Made by a program: the position numbers and the translations under genes. The notes beneath the pieces are model-generated. The model worked only from the letters and a program-made list of their open reading frames with translations, did not search any database and was not told where the DNA came from. Source: Dendrophyllia cribrosa (Eukaryota; Cnidaria; Anthozoa; Scleractinia; Dendrophylliidae). From it: a DNA stretch of 64,000 bases. Of the stretch, positions 1 through 9,694 are shown one piece after another; positions within the stretch are counted from its first letter, which is position 1; each line of letters starts with the position of its first letter. The stretch is taken from positions 32,799,948 through 32,863,947 of the forward strand of contig JAJLRJ010000007.1 in NCBI GenBank assembly GCA_024195265.1. The letters run 5' to 3'.

Positions 1-384
1 CTAGCGATCAGCACAGATAACTACTACAGGGCATATGTTATATGGAAAGACATAGATGCAAGGAAGTTTCAATGTGCTTCAAAAACTGTGACTTTGAAAA
101 TGAGAGAGACACATGGAACTGTATTCTTAATACAATTGCATTGTGTTATCCAGTATTGGCGCAGACATGACATGGTTTTCATTTTAGTTCATTCTTTGAA
201 TCTTACTGACTTTAACCTAGACTAAAATTTTTTTCTGTATTTTCATCTGTGCCTTCATTTTTGTGAAATAAGAACCAATTAAAAATTTTAGGCTTAATAG
301 GTTCTTATGAAAAGGGGGTTTGAAATGAAAATTTTAGCCTAACAGGTTCTTAAATTTTAGGTTCTTATACGTGGGTTTTTACTG
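1..384. other. AT-rich DNA without a visible gene
   Basis: No ORF of interest. Between about 270 and 375 a short phrase (AATTTTAGG followed by GGTTCTTA) recurs two or three times as an imperfect tandem repeat, probably the end of an interspersed element. The left inverted-repeat arm begins near 385. Confidence 0.4.
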
Positions 385-975
385 TAGTAAAAGTATAATC
401 TTTTTGGGGCAATTTTAAGGTGTACAGGCCTTTTTGAAACTTAACGACTAAAGGTGACCTCAAGCGACTAAGGGCGACTTAAGGTGCCTTAAGGTCCCAG
501 AGTAGGCCTTCCCATGTCAAGCTTTCATTCGTTGTTCTCAGGGTCGTTAAGAAATAGTAAAGACCTTAAGATTGAGCGTTTCCCCTTAAATCGCAAACCA
601 CAAACGTCGGCCAGCAGTTTACATTTATGGGTTCACCGTGTGAGCATAATCTGGGCTTAAGATTGAGGGTTACGTTTTACCTATGCCTATTACCGGAGCC
701 ATCTAGGAAGCAAGGTACATTCATTCATGGATATACATTCATGCATTCACATACATGTATCATCAGAAACCGGCTTTTGTTTTACTTAAGCTTTATCCAG
801 TTATCGTAGTTTAACCACAAAGTAATCCGACTGGCAAAACAGTCTTTTACGTTTCTATGAAAAATAATTCGATAATTAATAAGCGAAATAGTTCTAAAAG
901 GTAGCATTTCCTCTCAAACGTGTGATTGTGATGTTTTAGGATGCAAAAAAAAAACCTTGCGGTTAATCACTTACT

Positions 976-1325
976 TCAAGAGCGTGGTCTAGCCGTACAA
1001 ACGTGAACCTCAAACTGCAAACCTGACGTCAAGGCACTGGTCATGAGACCCCTGACGTTCGCGGTTGCTTGACCGTTAAGAATCTGCAGTTGACTGTGTC
1101 TTTGATTTTGGTGGTGCCGTACAACCTTAAATAAACGAAAATATGCTACAGATATCACCAGAAGTCCTGAAATACTGCAGAGAAAGCCTGAAATGGTCAT
1201 TAATGTGACGCTAGCAAGTCCGCCTTTGATCCATAAAATCACAACAGCGATACCCACTCTTTTTTGGGTGACAAGCGCTTGCTATCTTGGAGGTGAGGTC
1301 ACTGCTCTTCACCCGACAACGTTTC
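976..1325 (-). pseudogene. Rhodopsin-like GPCR fragment (TM4-TM5-ICL3)
   Basis: The minus-strand translation reads ALVTQKRVGIAVVILW, then a hydrophobic run with GLLVISVAYFRLF, then KVVRHHQNQRHSQLQ. This is the usual layout of a class A receptor: end of the second intracellular loop, TM4, TM5 and the basic start of the third intracellular loop. A TAG interrupts the frame just upstream (after SPPR), the extracellular loop between the two helices is very short, and the frame runs into unrelated sequence and stops after CTARPRS. No DRY, TM6 or NPxxY segment is present, so this is a dead fragment. A second copy lies at 58560-58879 in the other arm. Confidence 0.65.
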
Positions 1326-1466
1326 TTCAATTTGGTGTATAACTACTCACCTTTTGAACTACTGCGGCCAGGAATGCAAGGATGGAAGTGGCTTACCGTT
1401 CATCTAATTTGATTTCTTGACTACCTGCCAAGAAATCAAAATTGTCATTCTTTTTAGCCATCATTT

Positions 1467-1841
1467 TGTCTCTTTGGTTGATATTTCTTTGAATTGCTTT
1501 CATCACTTTTGGCGACTTTTCCTTCCCATTTCAAGACAATAAACAAGAACTCTGCGAGTATTACAATTTATCTTTATTTCCTACCATAATCATACATCTT
1601 CTGATGCAAAATCCTTCTAGTACTGACAATATTCTTTAGCTTAGGCATAACACTAGCAACAATTGCAATTTGTTTACTTAAGCTTAGGCCTCTAGAAGAT
1701 TTTTCAAAAATACTTCTGACATATTAATGCAAATTATTTTTGTAATGCAAATTATTTTTGTAATCATATACAATTGTATATATAACCTTATCCCTAATGA
1801 ATTCGTCTTTTCTCTTTCTTCTAGATTTAGACTTCACATCA
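1467..1841 (-). pseudogene. C-terminal remnant of a Penelope-like RT ORF
   Basis: Read on the minus strand, this is the reverse complement of 58030-58390. The translated tail includes LRLSKQIAIVASVMPKLKN, and it is preceded by a short basic stretch. It corresponds to the region after the RT thumb in the right-arm copy. The match to the right arm ends abruptly at 1841, so all upstream RT sequence is missing here. A small in-place duplication (ATGCAAATTATTTTTGTA twice near 1726-1760) is absent from the other arm. Confidence 0.55.
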
Positions 1842-2107
1842 GTAGTATAGGGCCATTAGATTTAACCCCGCGATGGCATTCCCCTGCACTCCCCTGCATT
1901 CCCCTCATTAGCTATGCCTAGTCAATGACGTCACAATATGCCTTCCTGCATACTAATTAGGAATAGGTAAGTAATTATTTACCTATGCCCACACCAACAC
2001 AATAGAAACAATAGGTTTGCCCAAACGTGCCCGCTCTATTCCGACTCACTTCAAAACAAAACACAACTGACACAGATATACCTTACAGATTTAGAGCAAA
2101 ACAACAT

Positions 2108-2178
2108 GCCTTGACCAGGACTCGAACCTGGGTTACTACGGCCACAACGCAGTGTCTTAACAACTAGTCCATCAAAGC
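2108..2178 (-). tRNA. tRNA-His(GTG)-like gene or pseudogene
   Basis: The 71-nt minus-strand sequence folds as a tRNA: a 7-bp acceptor stem (one G-U pair), a 5-bp anticodon stem around TTGTGGC with anticodon GTG, a 4-nt variable loop and a perfect CCAGG/CCTGG T stem with TTCGAGT loop. A TTTT run 6 nt past the 3' end would suit Pol III termination. Two defects argue for decay: a mismatch in the D stem (GACT/AGAC), and loss of one of the two conserved G residues of the D loop (AGTTGTTA instead of AGTGGTTA). It could also be the head of a tRNA-derived SINE. Confidence 0.6.
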
Positions 2179-3003
2179 TGTGGACATTATAACCGAATAA
2201 AACTAATTAGAGGTTTCCGAAACATTCAAGTTTAGAAGCAATAAAATTGCACAGTATAAAAAACCGCTTCTTATTCGTATTTACCGCAACATTCTTATTG
2301 CCGCTACATCGCTAGTCTCTATGTCGATTTTCAGTTTGCCAGCCATTACCAACTTTAAGTTTTGATAACATGACTTTACCAGATCGCCTTCAAAGTTCAA
2401 ACTTTTAATTATGCGAACACTGAACTCTAAATTTGCATGGAAAATTAGCACCTCGGAAAGATTAACAAAGCAACCAATTACATGTGTTACTAAAACAATA
2501 AACCCGCACTCTGTTTAAGTTCAAATATATTAAATAATAACAAAATGCTTTAAGGTTTCATCAAATCATTATGTCAACAAAAGCTGTTTTATTTAGAACA
2601 ACTCAAATCCATGTACTCCACAAATGATAAGACTGAATCAAGAACAAAATGTTAGAATGAAATGACTTTATGGACATAGCACAGGCCTAAAGCTTTGTTG
2701 TTGTTTTTTTCGGAAACAAAGGTTTCCTCTGAAAACGATTTTACGCTTGGTTCATCTCTGTGTAAGTATATCCACTTTGTTTTATCGTTTGATTAATGTC
2801 TTAATTTAACTGACCAATTATTTCCTCCGCAGTAATAAACTTCAGAACTCGAACGGGGATTGTAAAGATTTCGGGAACTGGTATATTTCTATAACGCCAC
2901 ATTTAACATCCAAGAAATTTATTATTCGAGGCTGTTTTCGCAAATCCTTGATCATATATAAAAAAGTAACTAGATAACAGTGTTTACTGTTGTGATGAAA
3001 TGA

Positions 3004-3160
3004 TAGGGGTACAGGAGGGGTACAGAAAGGGTACAGGAGTGGTACAGGAGGGGTACAGGAGGGGTACAGGAGGGTTACAGAAAGGGTACAGGAGGGGTAC
3101 AGGAGGGGTACAGAAAGGGTACAGGAGGGGTACAGGAAGGGTACAGAAAGGGTACAGGAG
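3004..3160 (+). repeat. Minisatellite with ~10-bp GGGTACAGGA-type unit
   Basis: About fifteen imperfect head-to-tail copies of a 10-11 bp unit alternating between GGGGTACAGGA and GGGTACAGAAA. It happens to be open in one frame (repeats of GYRRGTG) but there is no sign of a gene. Confidence 0.85.
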
Positions 3161-3162
3161 TT

Positions 3163-3466
3163 TTCACCACCACCACCACCACCACCACAATTTTATTGTT
3201 TTCACCACCACCATAATTCTATATTTTCTCCTCCTCCTCCTCCTCCTCCTCCTCCACAATTCTATTGTTGCCTCCTCCTCCCCTCCTCCGCCACCTCCTC
3301 AATTCTATTGTTTTCTCCTCCTCCTCCTCCTCCTCCTCCTCCTCCTCCTCCTCCTCCTCCACAATTCTATTGTTTCCTCCTCCCCTCCTCCAGCTCCTCC
3401 TCCTCCTCCTTCTCCTCCTCCTCAATTCTATTGTTTTCTCCTCCTCCTCCTCCCCCTCCTCCCCAA
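3163..3466 (+). repeat. Composite CAC/CTC satellite with AATTCTATTGTT spacers
   Basis: Blocks of (CAC)n and then (CTC)n alternate with five copies of an AATTYTATTGTT phrase, giving a higher-order unit of roughly 60-70 bp. Long low-complexity frames on both strands are by-products. Confidence 0.85.
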
Positions 3467-3598
3467 GGATCTACAGGCTGAGAGAAAGTATTTGTGTCCT
3501 TGTTTTGTCCTTTTTGTCATTGTCTATTAATCCACAAATACTCAGGCTATCACATCAATTTCTTTCGTTATTTTCTTTGCCTCATCCTTAAATTCTTT

Positions 3599-3820
3599 TC
3601 ATTTCTCTTCCATTGTCTTCTTTGTTATTTCATTTACTAGTCTCACTTTTCCTGCCTCAGCAATATAATCCTCACAGTTTTCTCTTTCATATAAGTAACT
3701 AACAATAGTGTTACTTGCTAATCTGTCATATAGGTCACTGATATAAAGCAATTCTTCACGTAAAGATTTAGAAATTCCCCTTATACGAATACCGTTGTTT
3801 TTCCAGTTTTCCATAGCCAT
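3599..3820 (-). CDS. 73-residue ORF of the repeated unit (left copy)
   Basis: The ORF encodes a charged, mainly helical peptide (start MAMENWKNNG; middle LREELLYISDLYDRLAS; end NEITKKTMEEK). It is nearly identical to the ORF at 56630-56851, with four substitutions. Both copies end at the same TGA, and both continue in frame after it with KDEAKKITKEI, so the stop predates the duplication or is a true terminus. In the right arm this ORF lies just upstream, in the same direction, of the RT remnants, so it may be the N-terminal part of the element's polyprotein. No known domain is recognised. Confidence 0.4.
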   Translation of the reverse strand: MAMENWKNNGIRIRGISKSLREELLYISDLYDRLASNTIVSYLYERENCEDYIAEAGKVRLVNEITKKTMEEK

Positions 3821-4772
3821 TTTTTCGGTTTAACTAACATTAAATAGCTGTATCATCTGCCTTTCTGCTTTCTATCGGTTCGGTTTCACTACTGCTTGCA
3901 TCAGTTATTTCATTCGCATTTAATTTCGGAATTCAACGTAATCGTTTCAATCTTAGTCCTACGCTTTCTCTTTTGAATCTTTTGTGATTTCTATATCGTC
4001 AGCCCCTTACGTAGCCTAAATGCATTAGCAAAACAAACCGTTCTCCTTGTAAAAATTCACATCAGCAAACGGAATCCAGTTCTTTGATGGTGTAACGAAC
4101 AAATAAAGAACTTAACCCTTCCGCTGCTCTACTACCAAACACAGCTATAATCTATGGTAAGTTTCGATTTCTTCAAAATGCAGCAGATACCAACTTCGTT
4201 TTAATCCAAATTATTTAAGTTTTACATCAAATTTAAACTTACCTTATTTCAAAATCCACCGCCAGAATCAGGAAGACGAGGGAGATGTACATGTCGCCAT
4301 TGCAACGATGCCAAAAGAAGACAAACGATCGCCACCCCGATTAATCAGGAAGCAGGTAATGAGTTTTGAACTAAAGTAATATTCCGATAGATGATATTCA
4401 TGTCAATTTGCAATTTGCAAATTGCACGTAGGGTTCAGCCATTGGTGCCATTGGTTCGAAACGTGTAGGTTCAATAGGTTTCTTGCTTTCAATTTAAAGC
4501 ATGTCGGCATTTCCCCTTCCACAACCTCCTACAGAAAATAATTTCACCCTCTCCACCCCCCTAGAAAACTATTAGCCATGTAACTCTTCCGAACTCCTGA
4601 CGAGAAAAGGGCTACATATGCATTCTTTGCTTTTTAAGGTTGGCATGAATTTTTATTAAGTGAGCTCACTGACTACAATTTATTAAGCATCAGTTAATTC
4701 TCAGTCACAAATTATACCTATTTTTTTATTCGTCAATCTGTTATTTAATCATAGAAAAAAATATGCAAGAGA

Positions 4773-5066
4773 TTGCATAAAAAAGGAAAACTAATCAGGA
4801 AAATGGCAGCAAGAAAGAAAACAAAAGGGAGAAAGATTGCAAGGAAAAGGATAAAAAAATCAATTGAAATGGCAAAAATGCTTGTTAAAAAGAACAAAGA
4901 AAACAAAGACAAAGAAGCAAATGAAAAGAACAGAATCAAATCACAGCATTTTTTTAAAACTAGTACCATCCGTGCAAAGAAGTTAGTTGCGCAAATTGTA
5001 TTAATGTCAAAAGAGCTAATCCAGTTAATGAGGGACATCGAGTCATCGTATTACAACAAGGCTTAA
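4773..5066 (+). CDS. Lys-rich small ORF of the repeated unit (left copy)
   Basis: The plus-strand frame encodes 97 residues: a strongly basic N-terminal half (ARKKTKGRKIARKRIKK), a charged coiled-coil-like centre, and a less biased C-terminal third (LVAQIVLMSKELIQLMRDIE). The matching copy is 55390-55653 on the minus strand. The opposite strand is also open (4745-5038) and would give a very hydrophobic peptide. Since A-rich Lys codons become T-rich Phe codons in antisense, only one is likely to be real. It is divergent from the 73-residue ORF, separated by about 0.95 kb. Function unknown. Confidence 0.35.
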   Translation: MHKKGKLIRKMAARKKTKGRKIARKRIKKSIEMAKMLVKKNKENKDKEANEKNRIKSQHFFKTSTIRAKKLVAQIVLMSKELIQLMRDIESSYYNKA

Positions 5067-5353
5067 GAATTTTTATTCATTCTCATACTATATCAAGCTT
5101 TCTCACTGCTACCAATGTTAAAAATTAAATTCGCTAACAAAATATTCTCAAAGATAGTTTTAATCCATTTGCATGGAGTGCTCGGATTATCAGTTTGTAC
5201 ATAGATATATGTCCCATCTTTACTGCTATGATACACTAATTTTCCAATCTCTTAATATTTGTTTTTGCATGCTGTAATCTTCATTCATGTAATTATTCCT
5301 CTTTTTTTCCTAAATAAAACTAAATGAAAACATATGCATTACTAAACTACAGA

Positions 5354-5369
5354 CTCATTCATTCATTCA

Positions 5370-5441
<72 letters not shown>
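5354..5441 (+). repeat. (ATTC)n-(TC)n microsatellite
   Basis: Five ATTC units followed by about 30 TC dinucleotides. It marks the inner end of the left arm; the inner end of the right arm is also purine/pyrimidine-biased (GA-rich at 54995-55085). Confidence 0.95.
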
Positions 5442-5442
<1 letters not shown>

Positions 5443-5444
5443 AT

Positions 5445-5872
5445 TAGGATGGGATGATCTGGAGACTATTAGAAGAAAGCATATAGCGATCCTGATGTAT
5501 AAAATTATGAATAGAAGAGCCCCAGGTTATCTTATTGATCTTTTCGAAAAGAGTTATAGTGTTTATACACTTCGTGAGAGCGGAAGTCGATTACTCCTAC
5601 CTAAATATAATACTGAATTTGCAAAAGGTAGTAGTTTTTCTTTTGTTGGAGCAAAAATATGGAATTCTATTCCATTTAACATCAGATCTGCAAACTCTCT
5701 CTCCGCTTTTAAAACACAGATTAACAATCTCGCTGTCTTCTAGTTAGTGTAATATAGTACCTGATCATTATTGTATAATTGGAATAGTAAATTTTTTAGT
5801 ACACGGCTTTTCTGTAAAGCAGTTAATTCAGTTACTGATGTAAACACCGTGTTTAAATAAAGTTTATTCATT
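5445..5872 (+). pseudogene. 3' end of a CR1/L2-type LINE
   Basis: The frame reads LGWDDLETIRRKHIA, then YKIMNRRAPGYLIDLF, LPKYNTEFAKGSSFSFVGA and IWNSIPFNIRSANSLSAF, ending at 5743. This is the familiar C-terminal tail of LINE reverse transcriptases (LGWxxLxxRR ... MYKILN ... P.YL ... R ... FS..GA..WN.LP). It is 5'-truncated at the microsatellite, followed by ~120 bp of 3' UTR with AATAAA and then ATTC repeats, typical of 3' tails in this LINE group. The last ~80 codons are uninterrupted, so the insertion is not very old. Confidence 0.8.
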
Positions 5873-5925
5873 CATTCATTCATTCATTCTCTCTCTGCCC
5901 CCCCCCCCCCCCCTCCCCCCCTTGT
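5862..5925 (+). repeat. (ATTC)n tail and poly-C tract
   Basis: ATTC units ending the LINE insertion, then CT repeats and a C-rich run. Confidence 0.9.
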
Positions 5926-6682
5926 CTACACCTCCCCTTCCTGTCCTCTTAATTCCTTTTTCGCAACGTAAAGGAAATTAATTATCTTTATAATCCCAAC
6001 TAGTCATCAAACTGCTTTATTCCGTTCGATTTTCTAAATACCTTTGCATTAAAATTTTTTTTTTATTAATTTTATTTGGACTTTATTTCGTCATAAGAAA
6101 AGAAATAAATTATTTCTCCTAATTATTTATTGATATAATTTCAATATAACAAAAACTTACTTTGCAATAGATATTAAAACAATTGGGATTGACTCTATTG
6201 TTTTAATATAAGTGATAACGTAAGCCACACCTTAAGGGTTCATTCTATACTATAATTCTTTTCCTTCTAGTATAAAATATCCGTTCAGTCCCTTTCTCTT
6301 TTGCTTGCCGGTTTTTGCGTTCGGTTGCTGGTCGCTGCGATGGCTGCATGGGTTCGGTCGTCCTGTCAATTATGTTCCGATTTTCTGTGCGTCATTTTGG
6401 TTGCTATTCCGTTCATTCTTTCTGGTCTGTGATTGAGGTTGGCCTTTTGTTTCTATACCAACAGATGAGTCATTCGGACCGTTTCTCTCTTACATGCTAG
6501 TTTTTATGCTCGGTTGTTGGTTGCTTTATCGCTCAGTGATCTATGGGGATGGTTGACTTGTCGGCTACGCCCTGTTTTCACGTATGCCGTTTATGTTGCC
6601 CCTCCGTTTTTTCTGGTTTGCATTGTTAATTGGGCTGTTCGTTTCTTTTACTTTTTGTACAAAGTGAATCTGTGCCCACCGT
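5926..6682. other. Intergenic DNA, nothing recognised
   Basis: AT-rich, then a T/G-rich stretch (6290-6660) with an unconvincing ORF. Some phrases recur within it (GTTTTTGCGTTCGGTTGCTGG and GTTTTTATGCTCGGTTGTTGG about 190 bp apart), suggesting an old tandem duplication. Confidence 0.3.
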
Positions 6683-6940
6683 GATTTTGTCTCTTTGGTT
6701 TATATTTCTTTGCTTTCATTACTTTTGGCGACTTTTCCTTCCCATTTCAAGACAATAAAACAAGCTATTTTTTTTATAAAAGCCAATATTAACAATAGCC
6801 ACATCATAGTGTATGTCTCTAATACTAATAGGGGACTCTGAAGGGCCATCAATTGGTTCACCGCAATTTCAAAATAACTGTAAGTGCTTTCATCACTTTT
6901 AGCGACTTTTCCTTCCCATTTCAAGATAATAAAGCAAGCT
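6683..6940 (-). repeat. Two stray copies of an arm segment
   Basis: 6683-6766 and 6889-6940 both match part of the arm at 1467-1545 (minus-strand translation LKWEGKVAKSDES). They are direct repeats about 0.2 kb apart. With the two arm copies this makes four occurrences in the window, so this stretch is an independently dispersed repeat, perhaps the 3' end of the Penelope-like element. Confidence 0.65.
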
Positions 6941-7032
6941 TTTAGAGCTCCCAACCACAATCATGAAATGACGATATACCAGACGAGACAGTGTCCCTTA
7001 AATCTTTAATACAAGTGTAATTCGAGAGTCAC

Positions 7033-7038
7033 TTTATT
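7033..7038 (-). terminator. Candidate poly(A) signal of the 241-residue gene
   Basis: AATAAA on the minus strand, about 135 nt past the TAG at 7172. No closer canonical hexamer was seen. Confidence 0.4.
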
Positions 7039-7171
7039 TTTAGTTTAACTTTTCCTCATGTTTGCTTAACACAAGTTTAATGAGCGCGATCACCGTCACT
7101 TATGTTGCCTTAACCACTATTTTAACTAATATCAGATTTATGTAAATACACACGATTATCATAGTGCTTCA

Positions 7172-7431
7172 CTAATTGTACTCTATGTTTTCAGCCATCT
7201 TTTCCAATTTCCCATTGTTTTGCTCCATGTGTTTCTGGATTGCTTTTAGAATGGCAATAAAATGATCCAGCATAGTTGCGTCACAGTTGTAATCCGCTTC
7301 TTCAATACAGCCAATATAATCGAAAAACGAAGTCAGGAGGTTGTTGTCCATCCCTATCTTAACCAGGGACACATCTCGTTTTATGCATTTGCGCACGGCA
7401 TCTCCAACACACTTTTTGTAGCTGTCGTTCT
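7172..7431 (-). CDS. Exon 4 with four Cys and stop
   Basis: Acceptor TTTCTGCCGACAG|AG, phase 1. Translation ENDSYKKCVGDAVRKCIKRD, then FFDYIGCIEEADYNCDATM and a helical C-terminus (AILKAIQKHMEQNNGKLEKM) before TAG at 7174-7172. Confidence 0.65.
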
Positions 7432-9694
7432 CTGTCGGCAGAAAAATAATTCAATATTATTTTTATACTACTTTTTTATTCCCTAAAGAAAACTGGAACC
7501 GGCTTACATTCTACAGCACGGTATACATATCTGAAAATTGTTCTTGCTGTCTTGGTTTATTTGATTGAAGTTAATTAGATGATTTTTACCAAATTCTACC
7601 AGTGGCAACATGTCAACCATGCTTGCCACTTTCGGTGTGTTGTTATTCAAAAATTCGGCACTTGGGTTTCTGGGATCGTTTGGGTACTCAGCGTTCATTA
7701 CTGTGGTTTCCTAAAACAACGCTTTAACCATTCATGGCTCGTATTGGTTACCCAAACGATCCCAGAAATCTCAAAACAGCTGGTACTTAGTATCCCTAAA
7801 GTTTCTGGTAAAGCGAATTATCTAAGATTAGATTTCCTTTTCTGACAATTTCGGTTAAATTCCAATACTTCAAGAATGGAAGATATGTGTAGTTAAGTTA
7901 ATTTAATTACTTTCATTGTTCACTTCTGGCATATCCTTCGAATGTTCCATACGAATGTGCTCTTAAAACAGTAATTACTTACCAACATTCTGCAAGTTCT
8001 CTTTTTTCATTATGCCTAGAATAAATCAGAACCATGGACATCAAAATTGCATCTTGGATACTAATTTTAGATTTTCTTAACAAGCAATTGTTGAAATATA
8101 TTGATATGAAATAAATATTACATTGGAACAACAGGCTCGCAAATTGAAATTCAGACTCAGTTAAAATTTCAAGAAATGATACCTACTGTGATATACAATC
8201 AAAGGGCTCTAAGATCCATGTATCCCATGAATATGAAACAATGTAAGAATAGTTTTAATTGTTCTTATGTTTTGTTATTAGCGGCGTTTTTTGCGGTAAA
8301 TAAACACATCTTATCGTGGAATAAATATCCATATCGGAAACGAGACAGCTGGATAAAGTAGTACACTGGATAATTACCAACAAAGGTTCACAGCCGAGTT
8401 AGCGAGCGATAACAGCGATCGAGTGACATTTCACTCATCGCAACGAAAAAGACGGGATCGTGAATTTTCCAAAAGACAAGGCTAAACCTGAAAATATACC
8501 TATAGCCATTGTGATTTTCTTCAGTTCATCGGTCTGCATGTCTGCGCAAAATCCTGCTCTCTTCATAATTACCATGAGCTGCCAATCATAAGCGAGTATC
8601 AAGTGGAGCATATCGGGGACCGGTGATGTGTAGTCAGCAGAATCTGTGTTTTTAATGCACTGAACGAATTCCTGTAGACGAGTAAAGAAAAGTTTAGCGA
8701 GACAGAAAGGAAGGTTGATGGTACCAGGTCTCTGGCTCACCTCCTTAACTGAACTGGAATAGTTTCATCATGGACCTGAGTTCAACGTCTTTCAAAGAAT
8801 TGTAAATTGGTGGCTTGTCTAGGATTCTTAAACTTGTAGAAAACAGTCAACAAAAAAGGAATATATATGCAACTGACAAAGAAAAGCTGCCTGGAAACAA
8901 AGAAAAGGTTTATTTATAACAAGTTTATGTTCTCCCCGCTCGTAAAAATTTGTGGATAATTTTCTTTTGGCGACACAACATAAAAATGTGATAGTTTAAT
9001 GCATGAGCTCGGTCAGACAAGCTGTCCCCACATACTTATGATGAAATGAACCTTCCAGAAAAGTCGATTTGATTGATAAAAATGTTACCCGTAACACCGA
9101 TCTGACGACGTCATGGTTTTTGAATATTAACATTTTCTCTAAACTTATAAAACGACTGTTTGCCTCGTATAGTCTATATTATAGTGTTAAATTGCTGCAA
9201 GAAAACAATTTTGACTGGAAAGTACCTTTTGAAAGTGACTTTTGTGGAAGGTATGATTTTTTAATTGCATAGCCTGCAAACAATGATTGAGTGCCCGCGC
9301 AGTTAACTTCCTTTTGAAGTGGTGAACAAAATATAAATATGTCGAAGATGTCTCAATTTCAGCTGCACAAAAATACATCCCCCTCCGCCCCCTCCCCACA
9401 CACACACCTCCATCCCTCCGCCCCCTTAAAAAAACATTCAGGAGTCTTACATTGTTTCATGTTGTCTACAAAGAGCGTACCCCACAAAAGTTATTTGAGG
9501 TAAAGACTTACCTTTAAAGATTTGCAGGTATTTTCTATAACATCCTCGTTTTGGGGAGCAGAAGCGACTGCACCCCAATTCGAGCCAACACACTTAAATA
9601 CTGCATTATTAGCAACTTCGCGATCCAAGACAAACCCGCCCACAAAGGATATGAAATAAACAGCAACAACAACGGAGACTGTCGTTGAAAACAT
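7172..9694 (-). CDS. Secreted eight-cysteine protein, four exons
   Basis: Join of 9512-9694, 8500-8671, 7590-7700 and 7172-7431 on the minus strand gives 726 nt, 241 residues plus TAG. All introns are GT-AG and the phases (0, 1, 1) agree. Residues 1-25 form a signal peptide, implying secretion. The mature chain has eight cysteines: two in exon 1, two in exon 2 and four in exon 4. There is no membrane segment after the signal and no recognised catalytic motif. The spacing in exons 1-2 (C-x22-C-x8-C ... C) and exon 4 hints at two related helical cysteine modules, but this is a guess. I do not recognise the family. The weakest part is exon 3, whose acceptor (CCACAG) has a modest polypyrimidine tract; skipping it would keep the frame. 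Confidence 0.6.
7590..7700 (-). CDS. Exon 3, Cys-free linker
   Basis: Phase 1 to phase 1, 111 nt, encoding a polar stretch (VMNAEYPNDPRNPSAEFLNN ... DMLPLVEF) without cysteine. Donor G|GTAAAA. A 20-bp inverted copy of part of this exon lies just upstream in intron 2. Confidence 0.5.
7667..7768. repeat. 20-bp perfect inverted repeat across intron 2/exon 3
   Basis: 7667-7686 (inside exon 3) and 7749-7768 (inside intron 2) are exact reverse complements, 62 nt apart, enclosing the exon 3 splice acceptor. In the pre-mRNA this would form a 20-bp stem. Confidence 0.85.
8500..8671 (-). CDS. Exon 2 with two Cys
   Basis: Acceptor CTCGTCTACAG|GAATTC is preceded by a good pyrimidine tract. The translation EFVQCIKNTDSADY ... 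MKRAGFCADMQTDELKK is alpha-helix-prone. Donor ATAG|GTATAT, phase 1. Confidence 0.65.
9512..9694 (-). CDS. Exon 1: signal peptide and first two Cys
   Basis: ATG at 9694. The translation begins with MFSTTVSVVVAVYFISFVGG, a clear signal peptide, followed by VFKCVGSNWG and ENTCKSLK. The donor is AAG|GTAAGT, phase 0. An earlier in-frame ATG exists 35 codons upstream, but that extension places a possible 3' splice site (TTTATTTTAG) between the two, so the 9694 start is preferred and a 5' UTR intron is possible. Confidence 0.65.

Larger units (their letters stand above)
1842..3542. other. Arm-specific segment replacing the RT core
   Basis: This 1.7 kb has no counterpart in the right arm, where the same two junctions enclose a 1.1 kb RT core. 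It holds a tRNA-His-like sequence, AT-rich DNA without credible ORFs (2180-2995), a minisatellite and a composite CTC-rich satellite. Whether it was gained here or the RT core was inserted there cannot be told from one window. Confidence 0.6.
385..5353. repeat. Left arm of a ~5 kb inverted repeat
   Basis: This segment matches, in reverse complement, the DNA at about 55093-61412. Matching blocks run in mirrored order: the end block near 400-560, a GPCR fragment, the end of an RT ORF, a 73-codon ORF, and a Lys-rich/hydrophobic ORF pair. The match stops at about 1841 and resumes at about 3543; the 1.7 kb between is unrelated to the right arm, which carries an RT core there. The arms differ by scattered substitutions and private insertions, so they are not one sequence read twice. 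It could be a segmental duplication or two copies of one very large element. Confidence 0.8.

Noticed and set aside
3000..3591. Long open frames of 108 and 176 codons
   Set aside because: They are translations of a minisatellite and CTC-rich satellite (GYRRGTG, then poly-Leu/Ser/Pro); no gene evidence.
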